From: Taeniopygia guttata
Lineage: Eukaryota; Chordata; Aves; Passeriformes; Estrildidae
Direction of reading: 5' to 3'
Length of the DNA stretch: 64,000 bases
NCBI RefSeq assembly: GCF_048771995.1
Contig: NC_133032.1
Location: 28,173,501 to 28,237,500 of the forward strand
Shown: one piece after another, positions 20,801 to 33,597 of the stretch
Position numbering within the stretch: the first letter of the stretch is position 1
Layout of the letters: every line of letters starts with the position of its first letter
The notes under the pieces: model-generated
The model's database searches: none
What the model was told of the DNA's origin: nothing
What the model saw: the letters and a program-made list of their open reading frames with translations, nothing else
Program-made: the position numbers and the translations under genes

Positions 20801-22917
20801 TCAGTGGGAAGAAAGCTAAGCACAGGCATCAGTTATTTAGGGATTCAGTCGTGCCTGCTGCCCACAACAACAATAACAATTCTCTCTGCTGTATTTTCAG
20901 AAATGAGCTTTCTGCCAACAGTAACGCAGCAGCTGCAAACTCCACTAAAGATTTCAGCTTAATTACTACAGGATTCCTCCAAGCCCTGCTAAGCACTGAC
21001 CTCACAAGGACTGGCTCGTGGCTCTGGAAGAGAGTGTGCAGCATCCTCACGTCCCCCTAACCAGAGCCTTGAGATGTGGAAAGCTTCATTCAAGCTCTTG
21101 ACATGTTCACAAGCACCACCCCTGCTATTCCATGTCCTTCCGGCTCAGATATTCCTGCTACACACAAAGGCATTTCTTACAGTTTGTGCTGCCATCTTAC
21201 AAACCCACAAAAAGCCTCTTGCTCCAGCACACGGTGACACATCCCTTGCCTCATCCTGCTCTTGGAGTTAATCAGGACTACAGCATGTTCCCACGAGAAA
21301 GAAGCCTTCATTGTTCAGTTGAGAAGCATAGATACACACAAATATATATTCTATCCATATATCTGCAACTATTGCATCACTTTCACCTCCAGGGAATGCA
21401 TAAAATATTAATGCTTTTATAATATTGCATTATGTATTGCTGGATTACAATGTATAATCTTATAAAGGATCTTATAATGATTATCATACTAATAAGTTAT
21501 AGACAAGAGACTCTGGGGCATATAAAAAGCATAGTCAACCTCTTATGGGTAAGCTCTTGTTTTAAGCCACACAACAGATCCCAAATAATACATGGACCCC
21601 TGCAACCATGGGCAGGAAAAGAGCTAAACCTTTTGAGTGGTACAGGGATCAGCTGCTGCTCAAGGAACTCCCTGCTCATGCTGGTAATTTCCTCTACCAT
21701 GTTGTCTGTGATTGATTTTCACAAGTAGGAGTAAAACAGAATCATGCAAGCTAGGACACTGCCTAGAAAATAAATCTTTGAATTCACCTGACAAAATGAG
21801 TCAAACAGCAATAGCATCAGGACCACAATATGGCTCCGTTCACCTTGCCAAAGAGCAGGACAGTCTACTTAGGAGCCTCACTCTTAAAAGCAGTTACTGC
21901 TGACAAAATGTGTTTTTAGTGGCAAATAGTGCTAGGCTGAGAGTACTGGTACAGTCTAATGACATAAGTTAATGCTCTATCAACTTAAACCCTGCAAGGT
22001 TCTGGAACAATAGATCTGAGTGACAGAAAAGGCTTCTTTGTGATCTACTGAAATCAAATGAAAGGGAAAAGGAAAGGCAAATAGGTTACAAATACATCTG
22101 AAAGGAAATTTAATGGGTGAAATTCACTGTTCCTTTTCCTTTCACCACTTCCTAACAGTTTATTGTTCACATCTTGCTCAGGGCTACCCTTTGCCTATTC
22201 ATAGCTGGCCCTGATCCTTCTGAACAAGCTGTTTCTAGCTACCACTTCCCTGTACTTTGTAATTCTAATGAAGAACCTTCTTAGTTATCACAAGGCTACT
22301 TTCCATTTAAACTCAAACTGGCTGGCTAGTCAATACTTAGCAGGAGCAGAACGACTGTAAAGAGAAAGTTGTTGTCCTGAATTCTGTGGTCCATTCTTAG
22401 TTTTTACTAAACTGTGATAACTTGCACTGCTCTCCTTCACAGTACCTAGAAACAAAGAAACCCCTCCAAGATCATCTCCTGATGTTCAAGTATAGAAAGT
22501 TTGCTGATAGTAAATAGTTAGACTTAAAGGAGAATGGATTAACAATATCCCAGTGGGCATCTAAACATGACACTTCATTTGCAGCTCAGTGCTATTGCAA
22601 TAATTGCCATTACTATTAGACTTATAAATGTATTTACAAGTAAACATGTTCCAAACAATTGCAATACACAGTGCTGCTGGGGTAATACAACATATAAAGA
22701 AAGCCAAAAATCAAAGCCAATTCACCACGTACCTAAAAAGTCACACAACACTAATGCCAAAATCAACAATGCCATTAGGTTCTGTTAATGTAATGCCCTT
22801 CTCTCATCCTTTGGACATACAAACCTATTTCCCAGTCTCACAGCATCTCTATTTTCATCCATTGCTGGTCCACACATTGCAGAAGAGTGCACACTAAGTC
22901 TGCATCAGGATGCTTTT
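11864..22917. other. AT-rich 5' flanking DNA, no gene seen
   Basis: Frames are short on both strands, and no splice-flanked open frame with protein-like composition was recognised. A (CA/TA)-type simple repeat lies at about 14376-14422. The stretches 13000-13330 and 16200-16420 are richer in intact CpGs and homeodomain-like ATTA or TAAT motifs than their surroundings, and could be conserved non-coding elements. The 168-codon minus frame at 18768-19274 has no recognised domain. Confidence 0.5.
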
Positions 22918-23112
22918 ATGCAAGAGGTATTTAGGGGGAGAACAGAGACAGCCAGAAGGGCAAATGCCTCTGCACCAATTTTGTACACTCTGGATGGAAT
23001 TACTACAGGAGAGACTGCACTAGCTATTGCTAGAGCTGAGAAACGTCATCTGATGAGAAACAGGAAGTGTGGGGAGGTGTTAAACGCTTTTATGATTTTG
23101 TTCCACATCCAG
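22918..23112 (+). other. Candidate conserved element or unannotated exon
   Basis: A plus-strand frame (22918-23235, 105 codons) has balanced protein-like composition in its first two thirds, including the stretch YTLDGITTGETALAIARAEK. It meets a donor-like CAG|GTGAAT with the GT at 23113-23114. The upstream side lacks a convincing polypyrimidine acceptor. The segment also contains the palindrome-like CTAGCTATTGCTAG near 23019. It could equally be a conserved enhancer. No family was recognised. Confidence 0.2.
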
Positions 23113-23181
23113 GTGAATACTTTAAAATATGGCAGCTGTAAAAGCCAAAGCCACGCAATTTGTTCAGACAATTCATTTCCA

Positions 23182-23227
23182 AATCTGCCTTCTTTCTTTT
23201 CCAGAAAGAAAAGAATGAAGGCAGATT
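23182..23227. repeat. Short inverted repeat (hairpin-forming)
   Basis: AATCTGCCTTC at 23182-23192 is mirrored by GAAGGCAGATT at 23217-23227, a perfect 11-bp stem. The bases inside (TTTCTTTTC versus GAAAGAAAAG) extend the pairing with about one offset. Total stem-loop length is 46 nt, shorter than a usual pre-miRNA. Confidence 0.6.
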
Positions 23228-26200
23228 CATTCTAGCAAATTTCACTGAAACACTCACATGCATCCAGAATTAATAACCCAAAGTTACAAATAAGGGATGG
23301 AGTCAGATCATATGCTTTTTTTTATGAGAATTAATGCCACATAAAGAAGCTGCATAAGAAATCCAAGCCCCAATTTCTGACTTGTAAACATTCAACTCAA
23401 ATCTCCCTCCTCCTTTCAATGTAAAAAGAACTAGTGAAACATGGATCTCTTTTACTGACAGATTTGCGGCCTCTCTCTCAAACAGGGAAATCCGAACGAC
23501 AACAAAAAATGGTTTAAGAGGTTTGGAATACAGAAAGCTGCTGTAAAGGTCCATATACATGAATCCCTGTAGAGCACTCCTGGAATCAGCTGGTGACTTG
23601 GATCAGAGTGTGCAGCTTTTGTTTAGCCTAACAAGGCAGAGGCCAGACTGGCAGGCTGAGCCTAAACTCTTTAACTCAGGATCCCCCAGGCCCACAGAGC
23701 AGCTAACCTGCCACATTGACTGACAGGCAGGTAAATGTGAAACATGCTTTTCTACTTGTTGGATCATGTACTTCAGTATAGTTACTCTGTGTTTTTATCT
23801 TCATTTTCTCCATCTGATCAGGGCTCTCTTTGCTAATGCAGTCACCCTCTCTTTGACTTCCAATAGAATAATATTCACTAATAACCCACAAAGCAAGGCT
23901 TACATTGTGATCACTTTTATTATACAATCTCTAACATCAGAATTTACAACAATTTCCTCTTCCCATTCCCTTTCTTCTCACTACAGAAGTCCAAATTTAC
24001 ATGCTTTACAAAGAGAGATTCACATGCAGAATTACCAAGGAAGAAATTCTCAGGAGAGAATTTCTGAGAATTACATCTGAGACTTACTACTGCCCAACCT
24101 CTGCGAGATCTCATTTCTACTGCTGTCACAAGAGTTATATGAGAGGCGTCCCTTGATTTTTTCACTCTTTGCTTGCCCAAAGAAGATTTCAAGTAATGCA
24201 GTAACCTAACACCTTAAATCCACGTTTATGCCATGCTGGTATCATGTGGAAGCGTTGCCCTGCTGCAAAGCACTCAAAGATTCAACCCAAATGGAGAGTG
24301 TGGGGGTCTTCACTGATGACCAGCAGCTTCTGTGTTTTATTTGCATCAAAAGCACATATACTATGTTTCGTGTTGAAAATAAAAGTTTTTCCTTCCACTC
24401 AGTGAATGGATCACAACAAATCACCTGTAAACCTCTACAGCCAGCAGATGCAGATGTGCTTCCTCTCCCACTGAGCTGTATCCCAGGGCCCTGAAAGTAC
24501 AACCTGCTCTCCCCTTGTCTCTCACAAATCTTCAAAATAAAGTGGTGCCAGCTGCTTTAGAACAAATACCAACAGCATTCATTTTCCCTTGGACAAATGT
24601 AACTTTTACACCACTTATAGTGCTTTCCCACTTTTTTACCCTACAGCCATCTCTCTGCATAAAAGACTCTCAAATGTGACATGGGTAATGAGGAGGGAAA
24701 TATCCATCACCACTTGCCAGGGATAAGGCACTAAGGAAAATAGACTAAGGACCTGACAGCATCACCAACCTAGCATGCTTAGGTAAAACAAAATAACCCC
24801 AACCAACCAACTGAAATGTCTTCTCAGATCAGATTCTCTCCATCTCAAGGGTGTTGTCTACCACATATGCCCACACACACCCTCAGAAGCCAAAGTTTTC
24901 TGCTTTTCCCCTTCTGTCACTGCTTTCTGGATTAAAGTCAGCACCATCCCAACAGCTCCCCACAGCCACTCGGCTCCAGGGCAGGCAGCAGCCAGCACTT
25001 GGCATCACATCCTGCAGCTCTTAGCACATCCTGAGAATAAAAGGGGAAGAATGAATCAGCTACTTTAGACTTATAGTATATCTTGGCCATTAGCAGAAAA
25101 AAACTACAGGAGACAGTGCTGATTAATGCATTCCTCTCCTTTCTGCTTCTCAGTTAAGCTTGTAAAGGCTTGTCTGTCAAGTCCTGTTCTTCCCAGCATC
25201 CATGAGGTTTCCTATGATATAATTATCAAAATAAATTAAAAAATGTTTTCTTGCTCTTCAACATCAACTGTATTTGTAGAGGACATTACAGCTCAGGGAA
25301 GAGGGAAAATAATAATAAATCTGAAAATAATAATAAATCTGATAAAATGGACAGCAAATAACTGCATTCTCATAAGCACTAAGAGTTTTATTTGCCATAC
25401 TAAGGATGAGATAAAGTCGTACCATAGGTATTCAAAGGAGCTTGAAATAAAGGGGAGCAAAATATTTCTTCTCTTTCTCTCAAAAATAAAAAAGGTGCCT
25501 CTGATTTTAGGGGATTGAAGTGGACTGCAGCATGACTGCTGTTCACCCAGTCCCAGCCCTGAAATGGAAAGCACTGAAATACCCATTTATTTCCCTTCCA
25601 GCTACATCACCTGGGAGCTGGAAGCGTGTTACACACCGTGATCTCTCCTTGCTTTCTTCCAGGCACGGCTGAGGCTGGTGGCAGAGGGGATTAGGCTCTA
25701 AGCTCCACTGGCTCCAAGTGTGTCATTAGGATGACTCACACTGAGGAGGAACTGTGGTTTTTGGTGACTCACATGATGGCTAGTTTGGATCTTAAGCCCT
25801 GTGCTCAATCCTTAGCCTGCAATCCCTTCAATAATCTTCTAATATGAAGTTTAGTTCATACACAGGCCAGCAGAGCTCCCTTCGCTAAAATTAATTGGAA
25901 ACGGATTGTGAAAAGCCACTCACATTAATCACCATGAACAGTAAAAAGGAAGTATACTTCTTGGGGTGGGTTTTATTTTTTTTTTTTTTCCATTTTATCT
26001 TTCTAAAGCATACCAGAAGGCCTGCTAACCAAAGTCAGCACAGTACAGTCAGAACCAGCAAAGGCTTTTCAGAAATCTTTGTAAGCACACAGCATCTCTG
26101 CATCACCAGAGGTAAAAAATGGCCCAATTTAGGCTCAGGCAGAAAACAGCCCTAAAATGCAACATATCCACTCATCCCGCCCCCCCCCCCCCCCCCCCTT

Positions 26201-26807
26201 TCTCTGTCCTGGAGACATAGCCAGATGGTTTAAAAAATGTGTGGAATATGACATTTTAATTATAGATCACCTGCAGTTCGACCAGGAGAGGCCTCTCTGA
26301 AGAGTAAGGGAGAACAATTAAAGAAAAAAGGATAGCTGGTTTCTAATTTTCTGTCTCCTCAGATGGCACGGGGGAAACAGGAGCAGGGAACAGACCGGAT
26401 GACAGGCCAATTAAAGTTGTTCTTCTGGCCTGGGTGATGCTGGCACCAAGCCCAGATCTCATTCTCCTGGCATCTCCTCTGTGTCCTATGGCATCTCCCA
26501 TCTGAGGAAAAGCATCTCCTGCAGCCCCACCGATCCAGCTCAGGGTTCCAGCTGGCAGCTATGTTCTAAAGTTTTGGCATTTGCTTCAGCAACTTGCTGG
26601 ACTCCACCTCGCCCTCCACAATGACCAAGGAAATGATTTTGATGCAAAGGAAGTGGCTTGAAAAGTGCATGCCATGGCTGATGCAGAAACCATCCCCAAT
26701 GCACCAGCAGAGCTGGTGAGATTTTGGAGCACCCCATGGCTGCAGCTGACCTTACAAGAGCAGCTGTCAATCCCCAGGGGCTGTGAGACTACAACATATT
26801 AAATGTT
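23228..26807. other. Non-coding flank with simple repeats
   Basis: No gene was seen. It contains a perfect 18-bp tandem duplication (25306-25341, AAAATAATAATAAATCTG twice), a T tract at about 25977-25990 and a 19-base C tract at 26180-26198. Open frames are short and unrecognised. Confidence 0.5.
26180..26198. repeat. Homopolymer C19 tract
   Basis: Nineteen consecutive C residues, preceded by CCCG. The complementary strand is a G19 run that can form a G-quadruplex. Length is likely polymorphic and prone to sequencing error. Confidence 0.9.
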
Positions 26808-27060
26808 TTAGCTCTGCAATGGATCTTTGCTGTCCACTTCTAGGTAAAGTGGACTCACCTTAGTATTCCAATGCATACGTTTTCTGACGTTACCAGTAAA
26901 TGGTTTCATTCTTTGCCTGGCAGTTATTTCAGCTCTGAATTGCTCCCGATCGCTCGGCTTCATTCCATCAATAACAACCCAATAAACGGATTTTAATCTC
27001 CCAGTAATGGACACTAATGGCAGCTTACTCTGGACTAGCCTTTAATTAAAGCAATTTAGG
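26808..27060 (-). other. Candidate unannotated exon or conserved element
   Basis: The minus-strand frame from 27014 to 26808 (68 codons) has a mixed, charged, protein-like composition, including YWVVIDGMKPSDREQFRAEI. It crosses a canonical donor AAG|GTGAGTCC, with the GT at 26857-26858. Unlike most of the flank, the DNA retains several CpGs (CCGATCGCTCGG, ACGTT). Upstream on the minus strand I see only weak acceptors with no good pyrimidine tract, and an AT-rich TTTAATTAAAG motif near 27043 that is typical of enhancers. Neither an exon nor an enhancer can be settled by eye, and no family was recognised. Confidence 0.25.
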
Positions 27061-29286
27061 CTCAGTTCTGGTCACAGCCAATGCTAGCCCGCACCACTGA
27101 GGTTTTCTGCTTGAGATCTTGTAGCCCAGGCTTTTGGAGCAAGCCATGCAAGCAGAAAGAAATAGCATTTGTGGACTGAATTGGGAAAATACTCCCAAAG
27201 GTGTCTGAAATATTTATTCAGCCCTCAACAGCAAATATGCTCCATAACTGTGCATTTTTTTAATATAGGTGGCTTGTGTACAAAAAATAATTGATTTTTT
27301 TTTTTTTGTGAAGTTTTGGGATCAGAAAACAAAAGAGATCTATCACAGACACCTGTGCAGATTTAAGAAAGAGTCAAACAGAAAAAAATGCAGCTGTTCT
27401 CTGAACATTTCCCAGATTTCACCCATTCCTTAAAAGAGATGGTGTTTCCCAACAGCTCTGATTTCAATCAGATTCAAGAATTAAATATTTCCCTTTCATC
27501 CATCCCTTTCTCAAGAGTTTTCCATGCAACAATGTCACAGTTTATCACTGTGCTCTTTTAAGGCCCAAGGTTTTTTTACTCTCTCATCTTCAAAGTGATT
27601 AATTTCTCTTTTCTATTAGACCTTTAATGAGTGCGACACAGAAAATGAAGGGTGCAGATTGTCATGGTGGCCTGGGCAGCCTTCAGCAGCCCAAACAAGT
27701 GACTGCTCTGCAGCAACTCCAGCACTGCCAGGACAAATGTTCCACCAACCTGGGAGGAGACAGATGCTGCCATTTCATTTCTGCCTTCTATAAATGAGCC
27801 TTGTCATTAAACCCAGGAAGAAAACAAGGACTGGTCCAGTGTAAAAAGGTGAAAAGGCACGGAGCATTTTGGGGAAAGCCATTTACAATTAAAGTGGTGC
27901 TGCTGCAGATGTAAAGTCTCAGGCTAAAGTAAAACTTCAGTCAGGTTAAGATGATACAGAGAAAACCCTTAATGCTTTTCCTTGAAGATGCATATACCAA
28001 ATTTTTTTCCACTGATTCCATACTTAACCAATGTCAGGTTAAGCGATAAGATTGTAAAACATTCAATCAATTAACTTCCCTGAAGCATTTCCTAGCCAGA
28101 GAAATGCAGTGCTGAGCCGTAATAGCAGCAATCACATTTTTTAACTGATAATTGAATTAATTACTGTAGACATTTAAATTTCATAGCATAAGATAAGCAC
28201 AGAAATGTTAACATCCAGATATTTCTATCAAAGGCAAGTGCTAATTTTTTTCAAGTCAATATTCCCATGGCAACTTTGTTACTGCCAACAAGGAATAGGA
28301 GACAATGACACACATCTAGTGTGTAAGATAAGAAGAAAAAGAGGAATATCCAAATGCCTCCAACTCTTTAATTCAGAGAACACCAGAAAATAACAGTTAG
28401 ACCCCTACAGTGGTGAAAACATGTGCTGTGTACCCGTTTGCATCCACTGACATACTCTGGAAAAGATTCCTCAGAGGTTATGGAATAATCCATTCTATTA
28501 GATTTCTAAATTGGAGAAAACAGCCATCTCTCAGGAATGGCCTAGGAGCAGGGTAATCTCCCTTAGCACCAGCGTACAGGTGAGACAATGCAGCTCCTCA
28601 ATTTTTGGATGTGAAATTACTTGCACCCCTTGCCCTCTTATTCCCTCTGACAGAGCCCTGCCTGTGCCTATAGACTCAGAAATCGAAAAGTAAAATCAGG
28701 AGAAACTCAATGCATTACACAACCTTCTTCCCTTGCAAGAACATTTCAGGAAATTTCAGAAACTATATTATTCATAGGCATTTCCAGAATTTTTCTATTG
28801 CTCTAGTATTTATCTTTCTCCCAGTTTTCTACTTCAAGACATTGCCAACAGTCAATGACTTTCTACTGTGTTAGCAAAAGTCTTCGGATGTTCAAATATA
28901 ATTATTGCATGCTGTAAACTCAAGATATTTCAGCAACAAAATTGTTAAAACAGTTAATTGTCTGGGGATAGATGCACATATCTTCTTTAAAAAATTTTGT
29001 ACTTTAGCAAGTACATATGTAGGAAAAATGACTGAAATGGTTGGATTTATTCTGTCTTGAGCCATTTGCTTATGTCACTATATACAGCAGGTAATTTTTG
29101 CACCACTGAAAGCAGTTTTTTATTTTTATGATTAAAGAATGACAAGCCAACTGCAGATTAAATTTAGATATGTCCTTCAAGAACTTTGTTAGAAAATGAG
29201 AATTATGTCTGAAATTTTGGGAAGATTGACACATTGTATGAGGACAGCCTTCCCTGAATTTTGACTGAAGAGACAAACCCATATAG

Positions 29287-29535
29287 GCTGGAGGAAACAA
29301 AGTGGTAGAAGCCATAGAGCATGAACTGTACACAAAAGGTGACTGCTTCCTCCTCCAGTACAGTAAAAATGGAGAAGTAAAATTTCCATTTGATGTGGTT
29401 CCACATGGCGAGGATGTCTAACCAACACAGACGCCCAAGGTTACTGCACCATTACCACAGAAGTTAAACAAAATTTTGGCTTCTTCTATCCCTGTAGATT
29501 TGCCATCAACAGAGCTACACCAACACCTTTGACCA
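29287..29535 (+). pseudogene. Possible decayed coding fragment, family unknown
   Basis: Between stops at 29284-29286 and 29419-29421 the plus strand reads 44 codons of protein-like composition, including HELYTKGDCFLLQYSKNGEV. After the TAA the same frame continues for about 37 further codons with similar composition, including QKLNKILASSIPVDLPST, then stops. The upstream side has several in-frame stops. One stop inside an otherwise coherent frame is what a processed pseudogene or old TE coding remnant would look like, but chance is also possible. I could not assign a parent gene. Confidence 0.2.
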
Positions 29536-32500
29536 CCAGGCATTTTTCACTGTCTTTTACACCAGGAAAAACTAGGCCAAAGAATGTGACTTTCCACATC
29601 ATATAAGGATACATTCAACCTGGCTTTGAACATCCTTACAGTCACAAAGCAGTTAAGAAGCACCAGGGACTCAATTCTCAGCCTCAGCCCCCAGATTTGA
29701 GGGTGCCAGTCAAGATCTACAGGGCACTTTGGGGTGGGTTCTCTAAGTGGCAGCTGGAGAGGCACTGGAGTTTAGTCATTATCATCATAAACCAAGGACA
29801 GAGAGCACAGACACAACAGAGCCCCAGCACAACACAACCTCCCAGGCAGAGTTCTGAAAACATAGCTAAATCTGAGCCCTACCTTATCAGAGTTTAGGCA
29901 GCCACAATGCACAGAGTAACACTGTCCAATTTCAGAGGGCTTCAGCCACCAGCCCACACAGAGTAACACCATGTCATTTCAGAAGGCTGCAAGGGTCTGC
30001 CCTTCTTGTCCTTCAGCCCAGCCTTTCCTACCCCTCCTGTTGCTGCAGCACCCCTGTGTGCCCTCTGTGCCCTTTGGTGGTTGCTCAGTGCCCCTGGGCA
30101 CTCCATGGCTCGTTACCTTCAATATCATTCACCTGTCCTGCACAGCTGTAGCTCATTAGGGATGAGCCCCACCCCAATCACCCCAATCTGTGTGCCCACA
30201 CCACCACTGATCTAGAACACCTTCTGCAGCATCATCCCTTCTGAGGAAGCCATGGTTTAATCCAAAAGGCTTCAGTCTCTCTGGCTCTATAGTGCTGCTC
30301 CTGAGATATATAACAATTTTACCAAAGTATTTCCCTTTCTTCCACTTCACAAAGAGGGTTGAATGCTCAGGATAGACCACAAAGAGTTAAAGCCACTGTG
30401 GCTGGAGTAGTTTTATATCCAATAAGACTACTAGCTGTTGTTGCCTTGCCAGGCATCTTTAGTACAGTACTGAGCACTTCCTATCTTCTTCTTCTGTCAA
30501 AGTCAGGGGAGGGAAAAATCCAGCATCAAACTATACTGATGCAAATTCAATTGCACTTGTAATAATAGCTGTCATCCTTATCACTTTCCCTGAGAATGTT
30601 TTCTGGGTATCCTCCTTTTCTCCTATACTGACAAAAAAAAATATATTTGAATTCTTTTCTCATAGTTTATTCAGTCTTTTGAATCCTGATTTGAAGGTAG
30701 AATAACATTATGCACCATTTTTATGGAGATAATGGGAGTAGTTCCAGCAGTGGGCAGCTTCCCTGTGATGGTTCTGTATTAATGCATTGGTCAACAAAGA
30801 GAGTAATTCCTTATTGTGAAATACTCTATTCAATAATATTATGAAATTTCACAGTCCTGATGAAAACCCAGCCAAATAATTTTCATACTAAAAAATATCC
30901 AGAAAAGTTACTAAAAATCTACAGAAATATTTATTCCCCATTCTGCAAAACATTAAGTCCCCTTCACTTGCTCACCTCCCCCACCCCGTGCAGGTAAATG
31001 TCATGGCATTCCCAGATGTGAAATCTCTCCTTTCTAGTATCCCAGCACATTCAGAAATGAAAATTTATGCCAGGGAAAAATTCCCATTTATCTATAATAT
31101 TGCAGTCCATTCCAGAGAATCTAAGGACCTTGTATTTTAAAATAGGATGCTTTATGATCCAGCTCCTCCCAAAGCTACTGGTAGAACAGCACCAAGTATG
31201 ATACTTCCAGGGATTTTTGGGCATTGTGTCTGCGAGATGAACCTTTGGGGTTCTACTCCAGGACCTTCCCTGCTAACAAGCAGGGGAAATTTTAACAGAG
31301 AACAAAATACACAAGGGCTGCAGAATCAAGAGGTTATTAATCCCCTCTCCCTGTCACATGCCCACATTCCTTTTCCTATACATTGATATAGAAATCTCTA
31401 ACTGCTTTGTTTTTATTCAATATTTTGCTTTTTTTTTTTTTTTCCCTGTGGCTTGAGACATGTATCCAAAATAGAATACTTCATGCATGTCTCTAAGGTT
31501 TTTCATGATCAGGAATTCAAAAGGAAAATGTGAACAGAACCAGGGGAAAGGATTCTTGGAGGCAACAATTCCATTTTTGCAGAGTAGCTGATGCTAAGAA
31601 TGACAGCAGTTTACACATCATCCACCAGCGCAAAATTTGCAATGTTTTTCAGAATTCTACACTAATTTCAGTGCTTGCTCCAAAACACCCAACAGTTTCT
31701 GATACCAACAGAAGAGGGTGTCTATCCTCTGTGCTTTGCAAAAATCAACAAAACTCCTGAGTGATCATCATGAATTGCCTTATTTCTTTATCTTATAGTT
31801 TTGCTGAAGAAGGAAATTTTAACGACAGAAGGCAACAAGCACCCTATACAAGGAGACATATCTTGCCTATTTTTGCATTATTTAACCTTTTTTTAATGCA
31901 AGACTTAAATAGGTCAAATTAGAATTAAAATATCATATGTGTAAGATTGATTTTGCTAATAACTTCAAGAATACTTTAATCACTTTGACATCCTCTGTAA
32001 TAGATTTCAGTCTTGCATTTATATATTTGTCTAGTTTGTACTTAGGCAGATGGTATTCTTAAGGAAAACCCTTCTCTTTGACTCATTTTGCATTCCTACT
32101 TTAAAAAAAAACCCACAGCACCTTTAACATTTAGATTATCTACACTGTAAAATAAAAATTCAAATTACCATCACAAAATTTAATGGGATCAGGTCGTTTA
32201 AATTCACTAAAAAACTAAGGTCATACTGCTCAGCCAATAAAGGGTTAAAGTGGGAACATTAAAAGAAAGAAAATGGGCAGTAAAACATTCTGAGAAACAT
32301 AGATTGTTTTTCTTTTTTCTTTACTTAGAAGACAGAGATGGTGTAGGACACATGGGAAAGGTGCTAAGCATGGGAATAACTCCAAGAAATCCCCACTGGT
32401 TTCAGCAGAAGGAAATTACAGTAATGTGGAATGGAGAAAAAACACTTCTTCAGTACTTAGGAACTGCCTTTATCTCCAAACTTCCCTTTGAGCTAAATCA

Positions 32501-33574
32501 CAGAACAGGGAAAAAAACAAACAAAAAAAAAAACAAGAAAACTTCTGCCCTCCCACTAAACAACCGTCCCTTTGAAATAACTCAGTCAAGGACAGCACCT
32601 CCTTAGGTATTTTTGACATAGAAATGCTGATTTTGCACTCTGAGACACCCAACAACTCTGGTGGCTGCACTGAGCATTCAGGCTGTGCCCATACATTAGG
32701 GCCATCCTCAGCACTGCACCCCTGGATCATCACTTCTGCAGAAAACCTGAGACATCACCGGCTGCTGTCCCATCACTCTTGGGCTAAGCCCAGCATGCCC
32801 AAGCCCCTCAAGGTCAGGAAATCAAGGACTGCATTTGATATTCCTGTTTTAATAACAGTGAAGGGAGCGCTGAGGTCTCCCTGGGTCGTGCTTCAATTCA
32901 AAGCTGTCAGTTCTCTGCCAGCACTTACAGCAGAGCAGCATCACACTGCTTGTAAATGATGAAAGATTGCCTAATTCTTCCCTGCTTTGTTCCCATACAT
33001 CTGCAGAATGCAGCGTGTGGGTGACAAGTGACAAAGAATCAAAATGTTTTAAAGTAATAGCTCATCCTGCAGGAAAACCAGAGCCTCGCCTGCGTGTCTT
33101 GCTGGCTCATGGAAGATGCTCCAGAGAACAGAAATTAATCAGAATTGTCAACAGCCTAAGCAAGGAACACACCTTAGAACAGCAATAATATTGTCACACC
33201 CCTTTCCCAAATAGTTGCAGTTGTTCCTCTATGAAGATGCTGAAAGGCTCATTCAGTTTTAAACATATTTTATTAATGAGTTGTTTCACAGAAGAACTTG
33301 ATAACATCTCCTCCCTGCCCTTTCCATGGAAGAGCCAGCACGCTACTTTGCAAAGCAGCCCCAGTCAATATTCTTCCATGGGGTTTTCACATGTTATGTC
33401 AGGTGATAAATATCTGTCTCCACTAAGCCAGATACCTCAAGGAGACTGCTTGATATTTGCAAACTTTGAAAAATGAATGACAACTCAGCAGCTGTACCTG
33501 AAGAACACAACTATGCAGACAGAGCAGATTGTTTTTAAAGATATAGCACTAAAAAATGCCAAGTTTTTATTTCT

Positions 33575-33597
33575 GGGGCAGGGGGGGTGGGGTGGGG
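33575..33597 (+). other. G-quadruplex motif
   Basis: Four G runs (4, 7, 4 and 4) are separated by loops of one or two bases, which matches the canonical G3+N1-7 pattern on the plus strand. It lies in otherwise AT-rich DNA. No associated gene or promoter is visible. Confidence 0.7.
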
